From Ardenticatenaceae bacterium (GTDB taxonomy: Bacteria; Chloroflexota; Anaerolineae; Promineifilales; Promineifilaceae): a DNA stretch of 64,000 nucleotides. Under the pieces are notes generated by a model. It saw only the letters and a list, made by a program, of their open reading frames with translations, had not been told where the DNA came from and did no database searches. This document shows positions 15,954-24,534 of this stretch, one piece after another. The stretch spans positions 124,001 through 188,000 of the forward strand of contig JACKCB010000005.1 of NCBI GenBank assembly GCA_020634235.1, written 5' to 3'. Position numbers and translations under genes: made by a program. Position 1 is the stretch's first letter. Each line of letters begins with the position of its first letter.

Positions 15954-16895
15954 TTACGCTCCGCTGCTCACCACCCGCCGCGCTGCCCGCTCTTCCCAGG
16001 CAACCAGCAGGGGCACAGCGTTGAAGAGTGAACTGTAAGTGCCGCTAAAAAGCCCCACAAAAAGCACCGCAATAAAATGCTTGATCGACGGCCCGCCAAA
16101 CAACAGGATGGCCACCATCACAAACATCGCATTCAACTGCGTGGCCAGCGAGCGGTGAATCGTCTCCAGAATGGACCGGGTGACGACTGTGTCAAACTTC
16201 TCCCGCGGTCGCTTCTTGATATTCTCGCGGATACGGTCAAAGACCACGATGGTGTCTTGCAGCGAGAAACCGGCCACCGTCAGCACGGCCGTCAGAAACA
16301 GCGAATCCACTTCCCAGCCAAACAACATCCCCGTTACGGCAATGAAGCCGAAGATAATCAGGATGTCGTGCAGCATGGCGATGACCGCACACGCCCCATA
16401 ACGGAAAGAGTTGGGCACCTGCCGGAAGGCAAACATGATGTAAACCAGAATGATGCCCGCAGCCAACAAAATAGCCCCAAAAGCCGCCCGCGTCACCTCC
16501 GCCCCAATGCTAGGGCTGACACTCTCGGTGCGCGTCGTATCCGGCACAATGGGCGAAAGCCGCGCCCCCAGTTCCGTCTCAATATCCTTGGCGGTCTGCG
16601 GCGACACAAACTCGGTGCGAATCTGCCAGGCATTTTCCAGCCCCTCCGCCCGGATCGAAGTTATCATCGGGTTGGAGATGCCAAAGTCGGTGTAGACGTC
16701 GCGAATCTGATCTTCCGTCACCACATCCTGAAACTGCACCTCAAAGCGCGTCCCGCTGCGGAAGTCCACGCCAATCTGGAATGGCGCGCCGGTTGTGATG
16801 AAGGAGATGACCATGGCCACCAGGCCAATGCCAATTAACACCGCCGACAGAATGAAGTAGTAGCGGCGATTTTGTACAATGTTGAAGATGCTCAT
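15954..16895 (-). CDS. secF: Protein translocase subunit SecF
   Basis: 313 aa. It has the N-terminal SecF signature (MSIFNIVQNRRYYFILSAVLIG), the GVDFRSGTRFEV motif of the first periplasmic domain, and the helical core (YGACAVIAMLHDILIIFGF, GFSLQDTIVVFDRIREN). With SecD it draws translocating proteins through SecYEG using the proton-motive force. ATG 16895 restores the normal N-terminus; the frame is open 28 codons further. secD ends 47 nt upstream. Confidence 0.96.
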   Translation of the reverse strand: MSIFNIVQNRRYYFILSAVLIGIGLVAMVISFITTGAPFQIGVDFRSGTRFEVQFQDVVTEDQIRDVYTDFGISNPMITSIRAEGLENAWQIRTEFVSPQTAKDIETELGARLSPIVPDTTRTESVSPSIGAEVTRAAFGAILLAAGIILVYIMFAFRQVPNSFRYGACAVIAMLHDILIIFGFIAVTGMLFGWEVDSLFLTAVLTVAGFSLQDTIVVFDRIRENIKKRPREKFDTVVTRSILETIHRSLATQLNAMFVMVAILLFGGPSIKHFIAVLFVGLFSGTYSSLFNAVPLLVAWEERAARRVVSSGA

Positions 16896-16942
16896 CTTAT
16901 ATCCACCAATTCGTTGCTGTGATTGCCGGTCCGGTCCTGTAA

Positions 16943-18298
16943 CTAGATACCCAGCAGGGCCTTCTTGTCTCTTAGCCATTCAGCCGAGCGCCCCATTACC
17001 AGCCGGACAAACGTCCGGGTAACAATGACGGCGGTGAACATGCTGATCATCACGCCAATGGCCAGGGTGATGGCGAAGCCTTGCACAATGCTGGCCCCAA
17101 AATTGCGGCCAAAGGCCCACAAAATGGCGCAGATAACCAGGGTGGCGATATTGGAATCGCGAATAGAGGTCCAGGCCCGGCTAAAGCCAACCTGGATAGC
17201 GTCGGGCAGGCGGCTGCCGGTCCGCAGCTCCTCCTTCATTCGCTCAAAGACCAGGATGTTGGCGTCGACCGCCATGCCTGTGGAGAGCAGGAAGCCGGTG
17301 ATGGCTGGCAAGGTCAGGGTGACCGCCAGCCCTTTGAACACGGCAAAGTTGATCAGGGCGTAGATGATTAGCGCCAGGTCGGCCAAAAGGCCGGGCAGGC
17401 GATAGTAGATGAGCATGAACAGCAGCACAATGGAGACGCCAATGATGCCGGCCTGCACGCTGGCGGTTATGGATTGCTGCCCCAGGGTCGCCCCAATCTC
17501 GCGCGTGCTTTCAATACGCAGCGGGATGGGCAGACGACCAAAACGCAGCTGCAGGGCCAGGTTGCGTGCCTCTTCGGCGGTGAACTGGCCGGTGATAGAG
17601 CCGGAACCACTAATCACGGCGTTAATGCGCGGGCTGGAGATGACCTGCTTGTCTAACACAATGGTCAGGAACTTACCCAGGTTATTGGCCGTATACTGCT
17701 CGAAGATGCTGGCAGCCTCGTCCGTCATTTCAAAGGTTACCAGCGAACGGCCAAAGGAGTCCGTCTGGACGCCAGCATCTCTCAGAGCCACGCCGGTAAG
17801 GATAGTCTCGTAGATGGGGGCGGATTCCAGGGAGAGACCGCTTTCCGTCTCACAAGCAGAGGGCTGACCCTCGTTCAGGGTAGTGCGCAGGCACATCCCT
17901 TCTGGCAGGGAGACGGTGTCGCTGTCCACAAATTCTAGCAGCGCCGTCTGCTGGATGAGGTTGATGGCGTCGCGGGGATTGTCGATGCCCGGCAGCTCAA
18001 CCAGGATACGTCGCTCCCCTTCGGTCTGGACCAACGGCTCGGAGACGCCCAGACCGTTAACCCGCTGGCTGATGATTTGCCGGGCGGTATCCAGGTCCTC
18101 CATCGCCACCGGTTCCTCGAGCGGGATGTCTGCCTCTAGCAGCACTTGCAGGCCGCCCTGCAGGTCCAGCCCCGGCCGGAACGGATAATCGGGGTTGAGC
18201 ATGATCCATATTGATGCGCCGACCAAAGCCAGAATAACAATCAGCCAGATAAAATCGCGCACCCCACCCACTTCACTTGCATCATATCTTGAATCCAT
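16943..18298 (-). CDS. secD: Protein translocase subunit SecD
   Basis: 451 aa. Signatures are the N-terminal helix followed by PFRPGLDLQGGLQVLLEA, the P1 domain segment ISQRVNGLGVSEPLVQ, and the conserved helical core VDANILVFERMKEELR with DSNIATLVICAILWAFG. It is the partner of SecF. The start is ATG 18298; no clear Shine-Dalgarno is visible and a shorter GTG start just before RDFIWL is possible. It is the first gene of the secD-secF-lipoprotein transcript. Confidence 0.95.
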   Translation of the reverse strand: MDSRYDASEVGGVRDFIWLIVILALVGASIWIMLNPDYPFRPGLDLQGGLQVLLEADIPLEEPVAMEDLDTARQIISQRVNGLGVSEPLVQTEGERRILVELPGIDNPRDAINLIQQTALLEFVDSDTVSLPEGMCLRTTLNEGQPSACETESGLSLESAPIYETILTGVALRDAGVQTDSFGRSLVTFEMTDEAASIFEQYTANNLGKFLTIVLDKQVISSPRINAVISGSGSITGQFTAEEARNLALQLRFGRLPIPLRIESTREIGATLGQQSITASVQAGIIGVSIVLLFMLIYYRLPGLLADLALIIYALINFAVFKGLAVTLTLPAITGFLLSTGMAVDANILVFERMKEELRTGSRLPDAIQVGFSRAWTSIRDSNIATLVICAILWAFGRNFGASIVQGFAITLAIGVMISMFTAVIVTRTFVRLVMGRSAEWLRDKKALLGI

Positions 18299-18686
18299 AG
18301 ATGTTTACACCGTTGCCTTTGTTAGATTGACGGCATCGCTCATGAGGGGGCACCGCACCCCGGCCGGGTCGCCGTTCGCTATACTGCCCTCTGAGTGGTG
18401 TCACATGGCTGTCAATAGCCAAACAAGCCAACTATAGCGCACGTCCAGGCAGTACGCCAAAGATTTACCCGCCAGAACCGCATTGTCCATGCTTCCTTCG
18501 CCTCACTTCCGGGCCGCAACGACCACGCTGGCTTGCGGGACCAAAGATAGCACGAAACCCGGCCGGGGACGACTCAAGTAAAGGCAGACGGATGGACCAA
18601 ACCTGCGGGCAACCCGGCCGGGAAGCCAAAAACAAAGCGGCGGCCACAGGGGCCGCCGCTACAAGACGCCGCACCAGACACGGCCA
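18299..18686. other. Intergenic region between secD and the SHOCT-like gene
   Basis: 388 bp. It holds three CCCGGCCGGG copies (near 18358, 18557 and 18612) and the terminator at 18625-18660. TTGACA at about 18411-18416 on the minus strand lacks a -10 box at proper spacing. No gene seen. Confidence 0.6.
18625..18660 (-). terminator. Intrinsic terminator of the GNAT/SHOCT-like operon
   Basis: A perfect 10-bp stem (AGCGGCGGCC / GGCCGCCGCT, 18636-18660) with a 5-nt loop is followed on the minus strand by TTGTTTTTGG. It lies 26 nt past the stop of the 18687 gene. Confidence 0.8.
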
Positions 18687-19067
18687 CTATTCCACAAAAA
18701 TCTCCACGCGCTCCCCTTCCTCATTATTAACCACGTCCAGTACCTTGCCCTGCTGGCCGGAGTTTATGGCTTGCAGCAGCGACTCATACTCATTGCCCTG
18801 CATATCCGGCACAAAGCGCGCCCCCATCTTTACCCCCACGTTCACCAGGCCCACCGGAATATTGACGTTGATCTTGTTACGCCCAGTAGCCAGGTCAGTG
18901 ACGCGTACCCGGAACCAACGCGGCGCGCTGGCCCCTTTCAGCGACTGCTTGGCCGGGCCGCTTTCACGCTGATCCAGCGCCCGCAGCAGTTCCGCGCCTT
19001 CACCAGCCGTGATCTTGCCTTCTTCAATCATCTTCAAGATTTGCATCCGCTCTTCAATCGTAGCCAT
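18687..19067 (-). CDS. SHOCT-like (YvlB/LiaX N-terminal type) protein, second paralogue
   Basis: 126 aa. Residues 3-31 (EERMQILKMIEEGKITAGEG...) are a SHOCT-like module of the kind found in YvlB/LiaX and DUF2089 proteins. A beta-rich C-terminal domain follows (WFRVRVTDLATGRNKINVNI...), nearly superimposable on that of the 21728-22255 protein, including the VKMGARFVPD segment and a final EIFVE strand. The two are clear paralogues. AGGAG precedes ATG 19067. It lies 45 nt after the acetyltransferase gene and ends at a terminator. LiaX-type proteins act in antimicrobial-peptide and envelope stress; that role here is inference. Confidence 0.72.
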   Translation of the reverse strand: MATIEERMQILKMIEEGKITAGEGAELLRALDQRESGPAKQSLKGASAPRWFRVRVTDLATGRNKINVNIPVGLVNVGVKMGARFVPDMQGNEYESLLQAINSGQQGKVLDVVNNEEGERVEIFVE

Positions 19068-19112
19068 CGTTCTCTCTCCTCAAGCGCCGGACAGCCCGCC
19101 GGCCGCCTCACT

Positions 19113-20093
19113 TCATAACTTCTGCTTCATCACCGCCAGGGTGCGGTGCGGCCGGAAGTTCGCCTCTTGCAGCAAGGAGTTGACCAGGTCATCCCCGGCC
19201 GGGTGATCCACACGCACCGGCCGGCGTGCCGCCTGCTGGACACGCCGGATCAACCACGCCAGCAGCGGGCGCTCAACCTGCCCCTGCCCGGCCGGGGCCA
19301 CCCGCAGCGCCAGCGAATGCGCCCGCCCCCACTCACTGGTCAACGCCGCCAGGGCCAGCAGTTGGTGGTCATCGTCATCCGCAGCCACCCAGGTCTCTAC
19401 CTGGCGCGCCGCCAGGGCATTGCTCACCCAGCGCCACAAACCTTGCCTATAGGCATCCTCACGGACCGGCTGCGGCCAATGCAAGTCGGCCGGCAGCACC
19501 TGGCGGTCCAACGCATACGCCGCCCGCCACTCATCACTACCCAGCCGCCGCAGCCTGTACAGCCCGGCCGGGGCGGCCAGACTTTGCAACAGGTGGTGCG
19601 CCACCTGCCAGGTGGTCATCGCCCCCAGCCATTCGTAGCCCAGCGACGCATAAAGCTGGATAGCCGAATCGTTTTGTTGATCCACTTGCAGCAAGATCTC
19701 CCGGCCGGCGTTGGCCTGTGCCGCCTGCTGCACTTGCAGCATCAACCGGCGGGCAATACCCCGCCGGCGGTAGTTGGGATGGACAGCCACGTTGGCCACC
19801 AGGTACCGGCCGGGGAGCGACGTCGTTAGCACCGACACATTGCCCACAATCCGCCCCGCTTCTTCCCACACAAAGCCCGCCGGCATGCCACGCCCCAGCA
19901 AGCTGGCCAGGCTGCCCCAGTTGGACTGCGCCAGCGAAGGGCCGGGCTGCAGCAGAGGGCGACTGTCACTTTCCAGCGCCGCGCCAAAAGCCAGCCGCAG
20001 CAGCGACATAACCGGCGCAACGTCGGTGCGCAAATCAATAGGCCGGAGGCCGCTGGACGGACCTTCCTGGGCAATGGCGGGAATTGCAATCAT
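19113..20093 (-). CDS. GNAT-family acetyltransferase, probably two GNAT folds
   Basis: 326 aa. The first half is a standard GNAT domain with acetyl-CoA loop VAVHPNYRRRGIARRL and the strand VDQQNDSAIQLYASLGYEWLG. The second half (from about residue 175) looks like a degenerate second GNAT fold without a clear acetyl-CoA loop. The acceptor substrate is not evident. No Shine-Dalgarno is seen before ATG 20093. It is followed at 45 nt by the SHOCT-like gene, suggesting a shared transcript. Confidence 0.8.
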   Translation of the reverse strand: MIAIPAIAQEGPSSGLRPIDLRTDVAPVMSLLRLAFGAALESDSRPLLQPGPSLAQSNWGSLASLLGRGMPAGFVWEEAGRIVGNVSVLTTSLPGRYLVANVAVHPNYRRRGIARRLMLQVQQAAQANAGREILLQVDQQNDSAIQLYASLGYEWLGAMTTWQVAHHLLQSLAAPAGLYRLRRLGSDEWRAAYALDRQVLPADLHWPQPVREDAYRQGLWRWVSNALAARQVETWVAADDDDHQLLALAALTSEWGRAHSLALRVAPAGQGQVERPLLAWLIRRVQQAARRPVRVDHPAGDDLVNSLLQEANFRPHRTLAVMKQKL

Positions 20094-20440
20094 CGTGCCA
20101 AAATCCTGTACCAGGCCGGCCGGGCCGCGGCCAGTCGCCTGGTGGCGCTCAATTTTCGGACAAACGGTTCATACCACCCGGCCGGGCAGCCACCCAGAGC
20201 CAGACAGTCGCCCTATTATGCCAAAAATCGTCACAATCACGAATTCGCGCCGCCGCAAACACTCCGCACAACGTTCCCAGCGGCTGCCTGAGCCTGTCGA
20301 AGGCCAGCAACCCAGGCTTCGACAGGCTCAGCCCACTGGAAAGCGGTGTCACCGCCATGTGAGGACCAGGGAACGCGCGCGTAGAACGCAGCACCCGCAG
20401 GCCACGTTCTACGCCTGGCAAAACCGGGCCATGCCCAGCC
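20094..20440. other. Intergenic region with REP-like hairpin
   Basis: 347 bp between the DUF4097 gene and the acetyltransferase gene, both on minus. It contains the REP-like inverted repeat at 20289-20330 and one CCCGGCCGGG (about 20178). No gene is supported; the open frames on plus are incidental. Confidence 0.6.
20289..20330. repeat. REP-like inverted repeat
   Basis: TGAGCCTGTCGAAG (20289-20302) and its exact complement (20317-20330) form a 14-bp stem with a 14-nt loop. This unit is widespread in bacterial intergenic DNA; a diverged copy is at 31900-31942. Confidence 0.75.
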
Positions 20441-21676
20441 TTAGCCTTCCATCGCTTTCAGCAAGGTATTCGCTTCCTCCACGCTGATAATGCCCTTTTC
20501 CAGCATCTCCAACACCTTCAACTGCTCAGTTGCCGAAGGCTGCCGGCGCGGTGGCGGCGGTGGCGGCGGTGGCGGAAAGCCACGCCCGGCGCGCTGCTCC
20601 GCGCGGCGAGCCTGCCGCTCGGCGTGGCGCGCCGCCTTGTCCATGGCCAGCTCCGCCTTGCGCGCCGCTTTCTCGGCCAGCTTCTGGGCAAACTCCGGCC
20701 CAAAGCGAGTCTCAAACTGCGTCGACAATTCAACCATCCGGGCGTTCATCTCGCTGGCAATCTTCTCGCCCAGGCCGGCCATTTCCAGGCCAAAGTCGGC
20801 AAAGTCACGCTCCATGCCGGCCCACGGCTCATTAGACCCGGCCGGCAGCTCCTTCAGCACAACCTGGCCGCCCGCTTCCAGAATCAGCGTGGTCTCGCCC
20901 TCACCTACCCGGCCGGTGAGGGAACCCTTGGCTTCGGTCACATCTTCCAGCGGCAGCCGGTTCACAATCTCCGACGCGGTGATCAGAAACTTCACCGGCT
21001 CATTCAGCGGCCAGCGCACCACAATGTCGCCATCAGCCACAAAGGTATGCTTGCCCGCGGCCAGACCACCCCGCAGCCGCACATCTCCCTTCACCCGAGT
21101 TACCTGGTTCATGCCGCCCAAATTACTCAGGTTGGCATCGCGGCTGCCTAGCGCTATCGTCAGGTCATCATTCACCGTGCCCAGGCTGATATCCCCTTCG
21201 ATCGTGCCGATGGTGACCACCCCTTCCACAAACTGGCCGGAAAAGTCGCCGTTAATCGTCGTGATCGCCAGGCTGCGCACCCGGCGCACCGTCACGTCGC
21301 CCGCGACTTCGTCAATGGTCACCTGCCCATCGGCGTTGGCCACAACCAGATCGCCCCGCACCCGGCCAATCTGCACGTCGGCCGCGCCGCGCACGCTCAC
21401 GTCACCGCTCACGTCGGCCAGTTCCACCGCGCCATGCACATTCCGCACAGAGAGGTCTCCGCGGGCTTCAACCACAACCAGTGTCGCCCCCTCGGGCAAA
21501 CGAAGCTGCACATCGCCGGTGGCCGTAACCTTCAGGCCCTTCTCGGTCTGCACAGCCTCGGCCTCGCCCTTCACCAGGACGGTGCCTTGGGGCCAACTGC
21601 CTACCGCAACATCACCCCGCGCTTCGGCCAGGGTAATCTGCGGTGCTATTCCCAGATCAAATTCATAGGTGCTCAT
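20441..21676 (-). CDS. DUF4097-type adhesin-like protein with C-terminal SHOCT-like module
   Basis: 411 aa. Residues 1-270 are a repetitive beta-strand array (ARGDLSVRNVHGAVELADVSG, VRGDLVVANADGQV...), typical of the DUF4097 beta-helix of YvlB/LiaX relatives. An Ala/Arg/Glu-rich helix follows (KLAEKAARKAELAMDKAAR), then nine prolines and a C-terminal SHOCT-like module (EQLKVLEMLEKGIISVEEAN). Start ATG 21676 lies 9 nt after AGGAG. It is the third gene behind the 22.9-kb promoter. There is no signal peptide, so it is probably cytoplasmic or delivered by a partner. An envelope-stress role is inferred from family context. Confidence 0.75.
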   Translation of the reverse strand: MSTYEFDLGIAPQITLAEARGDVAVGSWPQGTVLVKGEAEAVQTEKGLKVTATGDVQLRLPEGATLVVVEARGDLSVRNVHGAVELADVSGDVSVRGAADVQIGRVRGDLVVANADGQVTIDEVAGDVTVRRVRSLAITTINGDFSGQFVEGVVTIGTIEGDISLGTVNDDLTIALGSRDANLSNLGGMNQVTRVKGDVRLRGGLAAGKHTFVADGDIVVRWPLNEPVKFLITASEIVNRLPLEDVTEAKGSLTGRVGEGETTLILEAGGQVVLKELPAGSNEPWAGMERDFADFGLEMAGLGEKIASEMNARMVELSTQFETRFGPEFAQKLAEKAARKAELAMDKAARHAERQARRAEQRAGRGFPPPPPPPPPRRQPSATEQLKVLEMLEKGIISVEEANTLLKAMEG

Positions 21677-21727
21677 ACCCAATTTCTCCTAAACAACAAC
21701 CATGTCTGCCCGCAGCCTGTTAGCTGC

Positions 21728-22255
21728 TCAGTCCACGTAGATTAGTACGCGATGGCCGTCTTCCTCATCTTCCACATCGACCAGGATACCCTTGCCGCCG
21801 TCACTAAGGGCGGCGGAGAGGTCGTCTACGTCCACGTCTTTCAGCTCCGGTGAAAAGGCGCTGCCTAGCTTCAATCCCATCTTCATCAGCCGCAAGGGGA
21901 TGTTTACGGTAACCTTGCCCTTGCCGGTGTTCAGGTCGCTGACGCGGACGTGCAGCCAGGTAGCTTTCTTGCCCCCGGCGGCGCTGCCAGCCATCTCGCC
22001 GGCCGTAGCCATCTCTTCCACCTTGATGCTCTTAACGATTTCCGCCTCATCCACCGGTGGCGCCATCGGCGCGCCGGGCGCTTGGGGCGGCTCTGGTACC
22101 CGGGGAGGCTGCGGTACCTGGGGCGGCTGTGGTACCCGGGGGGCTTCGGGGGCTTCGCTGCCAATGCTGGCCATCAGTTCTGCCGCTTCGGCGGCGCTGA
22201 GCTTGCCAGAGGCCACCATTTCTAGAATCTTTTGCCGTTCTTCTGCCGTTGCCAT
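21728..22255 (-). CDS. SHOCT-like (YvlB/LiaX N-terminal type) protein, first paralogue
   Basis: 175 aa. The N-terminal SHOCT-like module (EERQKILEMVASGKLSAAEA) is followed by a Pro/Val-rich linker with PQPPxVP repeats and a C-terminal beta domain (WLHVRVSDLNTGKGKVTVNI..., ending RVLIYVD) that matches the 18687-19067 protein. ATG 22255 follows AAGGAG. It is the middle gene of the DUF2089-SHOCT-DUF4097 transcript (93 nt and 51 nt gaps). The proline linker is the main difference from its paralogue. Confidence 0.72.
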   Translation of the reverse strand: MATAEERQKILEMVASGKLSAAEAAELMASIGSEAPEAPRVPQPPQVPQPPRVPEPPQAPGAPMAPPVDEAEIVKSIKVEEMATAGEMAGSAAGGKKATWLHVRVSDLNTGKGKVTVNIPLRLMKMGLKLGSAFSPELKDVDVDDLSAALSDGGKGILVDVEDEEDGHRVLIYVD

Positions 22256-22348
22256 TATCTTTGTTCTCCTTACAAACAATAACTCGTTCTGCAATTCAGT
22301 TCGTCATGGGTGGCTGCGGGTGGGCGGCCCTACCCGGCCGGGGCCGGG

Positions 22349-22726
22349 TCAGCCCCGCAGCATCTCAATGCCCTCTTCGGCACTGAGCTTACCCTCCGCA
22401 ATCTGGCGCAAAATATCGCGCCGCACATCTTCAGGCACCGGCCCACTCTCGGCCGTCTCCCCCACCTCATACCCCAACGCGCGAATCACATCATTCAGCC
22501 GCGAGCGAACAGCCGGGTAAGACATGCTCAACTCATCCTCGACGCGGGTGATCTTGCCCTCGCAGCGAATGAAAACCTCCACAAATTGCAGTTGTTCCAT
22601 GTTCAACTGGTAGAGCCGCCCCAGCGTAAACTGGCCGGACACAGTAGTGTCACAATTGCGGCAGTGCAGGCTGGTCACTGTGAGGGTGTGCTGGCAAATT
22701 GGGCAAAGCCCGATAACGGGATTCAT
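22349..22726 (-). CDS. DUF2089 protein: zinc ribbon, HTH and SHOCT-like module
   Basis: 125 aa. Two CxxC pairs (CPICQ, CRNCD) form a zinc ribbon. A helical segment resembling sigma-factor region 4 follows (FVEVFIRCEGKITRVEDELSMSYPAVRSRL...), a likely DNA-binding HTH, and the C-terminus is a SHOCT-like module (RRDILRQIAEGKLSAEEGIEML). AGGAG precedes ATG 22726. As first gene of the operon and its only DNA-binding candidate, it may regulate the promoter region at 22819-22973 with its repeat array; this autoregulation is inference. Confidence 0.8.
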   Translation of the reverse strand: MNPVIGLCPICQHTLTVTSLHCRNCDTTVSGQFTLGRLYQLNMEQLQFVEVFIRCEGKITRVEDELSMSYPAVRSRLNDVIRALGYEVGETAESGPVPEDVRRDILRQIAEGKLSAEEGIEMLRG

Positions 22727-22818
22727 GGTTTCTCCTTCGGTCAGGCAGCCGCGACCAGGGTAGCGATTGTCGCGGCATCCTTAGATAATGTCCACTGGCC
22801 TATGTGAATACTGTTGGT

Positions 22819-22973
22819 AAGTTTTCTTTTCCGGACCTTAAGTTTTCTTATCTCTGTATTGATTTTTTCAACGTTTCTCGAATATTAGCGCGAAAATACG
22901 GTCATGTCAAGCAAAATTTCAAATTTTCTTTTGCGGAACGTGCCATTTTCTTATACGAAAGTGAAGTTTTCTT
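22819..22973 (-). promoter_or_regulatory. Symmetric operator-like repeat array around the DUF2089 operon promoter
   Basis: On minus, AAGAAAACTT occurs at 22819-22828, 22840-22849 and 22964-22973, with related copies at 22921-22930 (AAGAAAATTT), 22943-22952 (AAGAAAATGG) and a weak one near 22862-22871. Start-to-start spacings are 21, 22, 59, 22 and 21 bp, so all close copies face the same side of the helix and the array is mirror-symmetric. Its midpoint (22896) coincides with the midpoint of the -35/-10 promoter. This is what a cooperatively binding repressor or looping regulator would need. Confidence 0.7.
22882..22910 (-). promoter_or_regulatory. Strong sigma-70-type promoter of the DUF2089 operon
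   Basis: TTGACA (22905-22910), exact 17-bp spacer, TAATAT (22882-22887) on minus. Transcription should start near 22875, leaving a 5' leader of about 150 nt before ATG 22726 that includes the downstream operator-like repeats. Confidence 0.8.
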
Positions 22974-23067
22974 GTTGCAGGGGGCAAGATTCGTTCGCCA
23001 GGGTGACTGGCAGCCCAACGGCAGGGCAGATTGCGCTGCGCCCCCTCCCCCCACCCCGGCGGCCCAT

Positions 23068-24534
23068 TTACCGCTGCGCCCACCATTCGCGCAAACCCTG
23101 CCCGGCCACATAGCCAAAGCCCAGCAAGCAGGTGGCAAAAAAGAAAAGAGAGCCATACTGGCCGCGGCTCAGGGCCAGGAGCAGCCCCCCGGCCGCGTAG
23201 GCCGCCAACACACTCTCCAGCAGCAGCGCTCCCCGGCCGGGTGACAAACGGTACCCACCCCCGGCCGGGGCCACAGCCTGCCCCCCCCGCTTAGGCGTGC
23301 GCCAGAAAACCACCCGTCGCCGCCCCAGCCCCTGCAGCACCGCCCCCCCAATCGTCACCGACATCCCCACCGCCACCAGCAACACCGCCGGCAAATAGCG
23401 CAAGCGCCCGCCCCAGCGCGGGTACAACGCCTGCTGGCCAATGACAAACAGCAGCGGCTGGGCCAGCCCGGCCAGCCCCAAAAGCACCAGCCAGGGCGAA
23501 AACCGTACCTGCCAATAGAGCAGCGGCAGTTGCAGCAGCAGCAGCAGCAGCAGCAGCAGGCTCGTAGCGTAGGCCGACATCGTCAGCAGAGCATACAGAC
23601 GCGCCGCCAGCGACTGCGGCGAACGCCAGATCGCCCGGCCAAACTTAACCAGGCATTGGGTAGACCCCATCGCCCAGCGCGCCTGCTGCTGCTTATACGC
23701 CCCCAGGCTGGCCGGCAGTTCCGCCGGGGCCACCACCTGGGGCAAAAACTGGAACTCCCACCCTCGCAGCACGGCGCGCGTGCTCAGGCACAAATCTTCA
23801 CAGACGGTATCATCCTGCCAACCGCCGGCATCCTCCAGGCAGTCGCGCCGCCACACGCCAGCCGTGCCGTTAAACTTGGGAAAGAGGCGCGCCCGGCTGC
23901 GCACCAACTGCTCCACGGCAAAATGCTTGTCCAGGGCAATGGCCTGGGCGGCAGTCAGCGCCGATTCGCCATCATTCAGGTGCCCCCAGCGCGTCTGCAC
24001 CACCCCCAGCCGGCGGTCGGCCAGGAAAGCGGGGATGGTTTGCCACAGGAAATCGGGCGGCGGCTGGAAATCGGCGTCGAAGATGGCGATAAACTCGCCG
24101 GTGGTGGCTGGCAGCGCCGCGGCCAGGGCCCCCGCTTTATACCCCACCCGGCCGGGACGATGCAGCAGTTGGATATTCACCCCCTGCGCCTGGTACTGGC
24201 CCACCAGGCGGGCCGCCAGCTCTGTCGTGCAGTCGGCCGAATCATCCAACACCAGGATTTGCACCCGGCCGGGTGCATATTCCAGTGCCACCGCAGCATC
24301 GATCAGCCGCTCCACCACGTAGCGCTCGTTATACACCGGCAGTTGCACCGTAACCATCGGCCACGTCATGGCCCGGCCGGGCGGGTCACCCGGCCGGGGG
24401 GCCAGGGCCGCGCGATGGCGCCAAAAAAGAAGCAGCGTATACAGCCCCAACAAGCCATATACCGCCAGCCCGGCCAGCGCCGCCAGATACAGCCAGCCTA
24501 CAACCGCCGGCAGCAGATCATCCAGCCAGCCCAT
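23068..24534 (-). CDS. Membrane family 2 glycosyltransferase (cellulose synthase-like)
   Basis: 488 aa. An N-terminal membrane helix is followed by a processive GT2 domain: VTVQLPVYNERYVVERLI, substrate-binding DDS (LVLDDSADC), the DxD motif (AIFDADFQPP), CEDLCLSTRA and the QQQARWAMG (Q-x2-RW type) motif. Four or more C-terminal helices complete it. Such enzymes polymerise or transfer hexoses from nucleotide sugars, for example glucomannan-like polymers. A run of Leu residues is encoded by a CAG/CTG tract at about 23535-23560. The start overlaps the DUF951 gene by 17 nt, so translation is coupled. Confidence 0.87.
   Translation of the reverse strand: MGWLDDLLPAVVGWLYLAALAGLAVYGLLGLYTLLLFWRHRAALAPRPGDPPGRAMTWPMVTVQLPVYNERYVVERLIDAAVALEYAPGRVQILVLDDSADCTTELAARLVGQYQAQGVNIQLLHRPGRVGYKAGALAAALPATTGEFIAIFDADFQPPPDFLWQTIPAFLADRRLGVVQTRWGHLNDGESALTAAQAIALDKHFAVEQLVRSRARLFPKFNGTAGVWRRDCLEDAGGWQDDTVCEDLCLSTRAVLRGWEFQFLPQVVAPAELPASLGAYKQQQARWAMGSTQCLVKFGRAIWRSPQSLAARLYALLTMSAYATSLLLLLLLLLQLPLLYWQVRFSPWLVLLGLAGLAQPLLFVIGQQALYPRWGGRLRYLPAVLLVAVGMSVTIGGAVLQGLGRRRVVFWRTPKRGGQAVAPAGGGYRLSPGRGALLLESVLAAYAAGGLLLALSRGQYGSLFFFATCLLGFGYVAGQGLREWWAQR

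Larger units (their letters stand above)
22727..23067. other. Regulatory region upstream of the DUF2089 operon
   Basis: 341 bp. AT-rich from about 22800 to 22980, in contrast to the surrounding DNA. It carries the promoter (22882-22910) and the repeat array (22819-22973), listed separately; no gene. Confidence 0.75.

Noticed and set aside
22819..22973. Short CRISPR-like array
   Set aside because: Units are 10 bp with 11-12 bp gaps, degenerate and arranged around a promoter; too short for CRISPR repeats and spacers.
23535..23560. Frameshift or assembly error at the CAG tract
   Set aside because: The frame stays open through it and gives a plausible Leu-rich helix.
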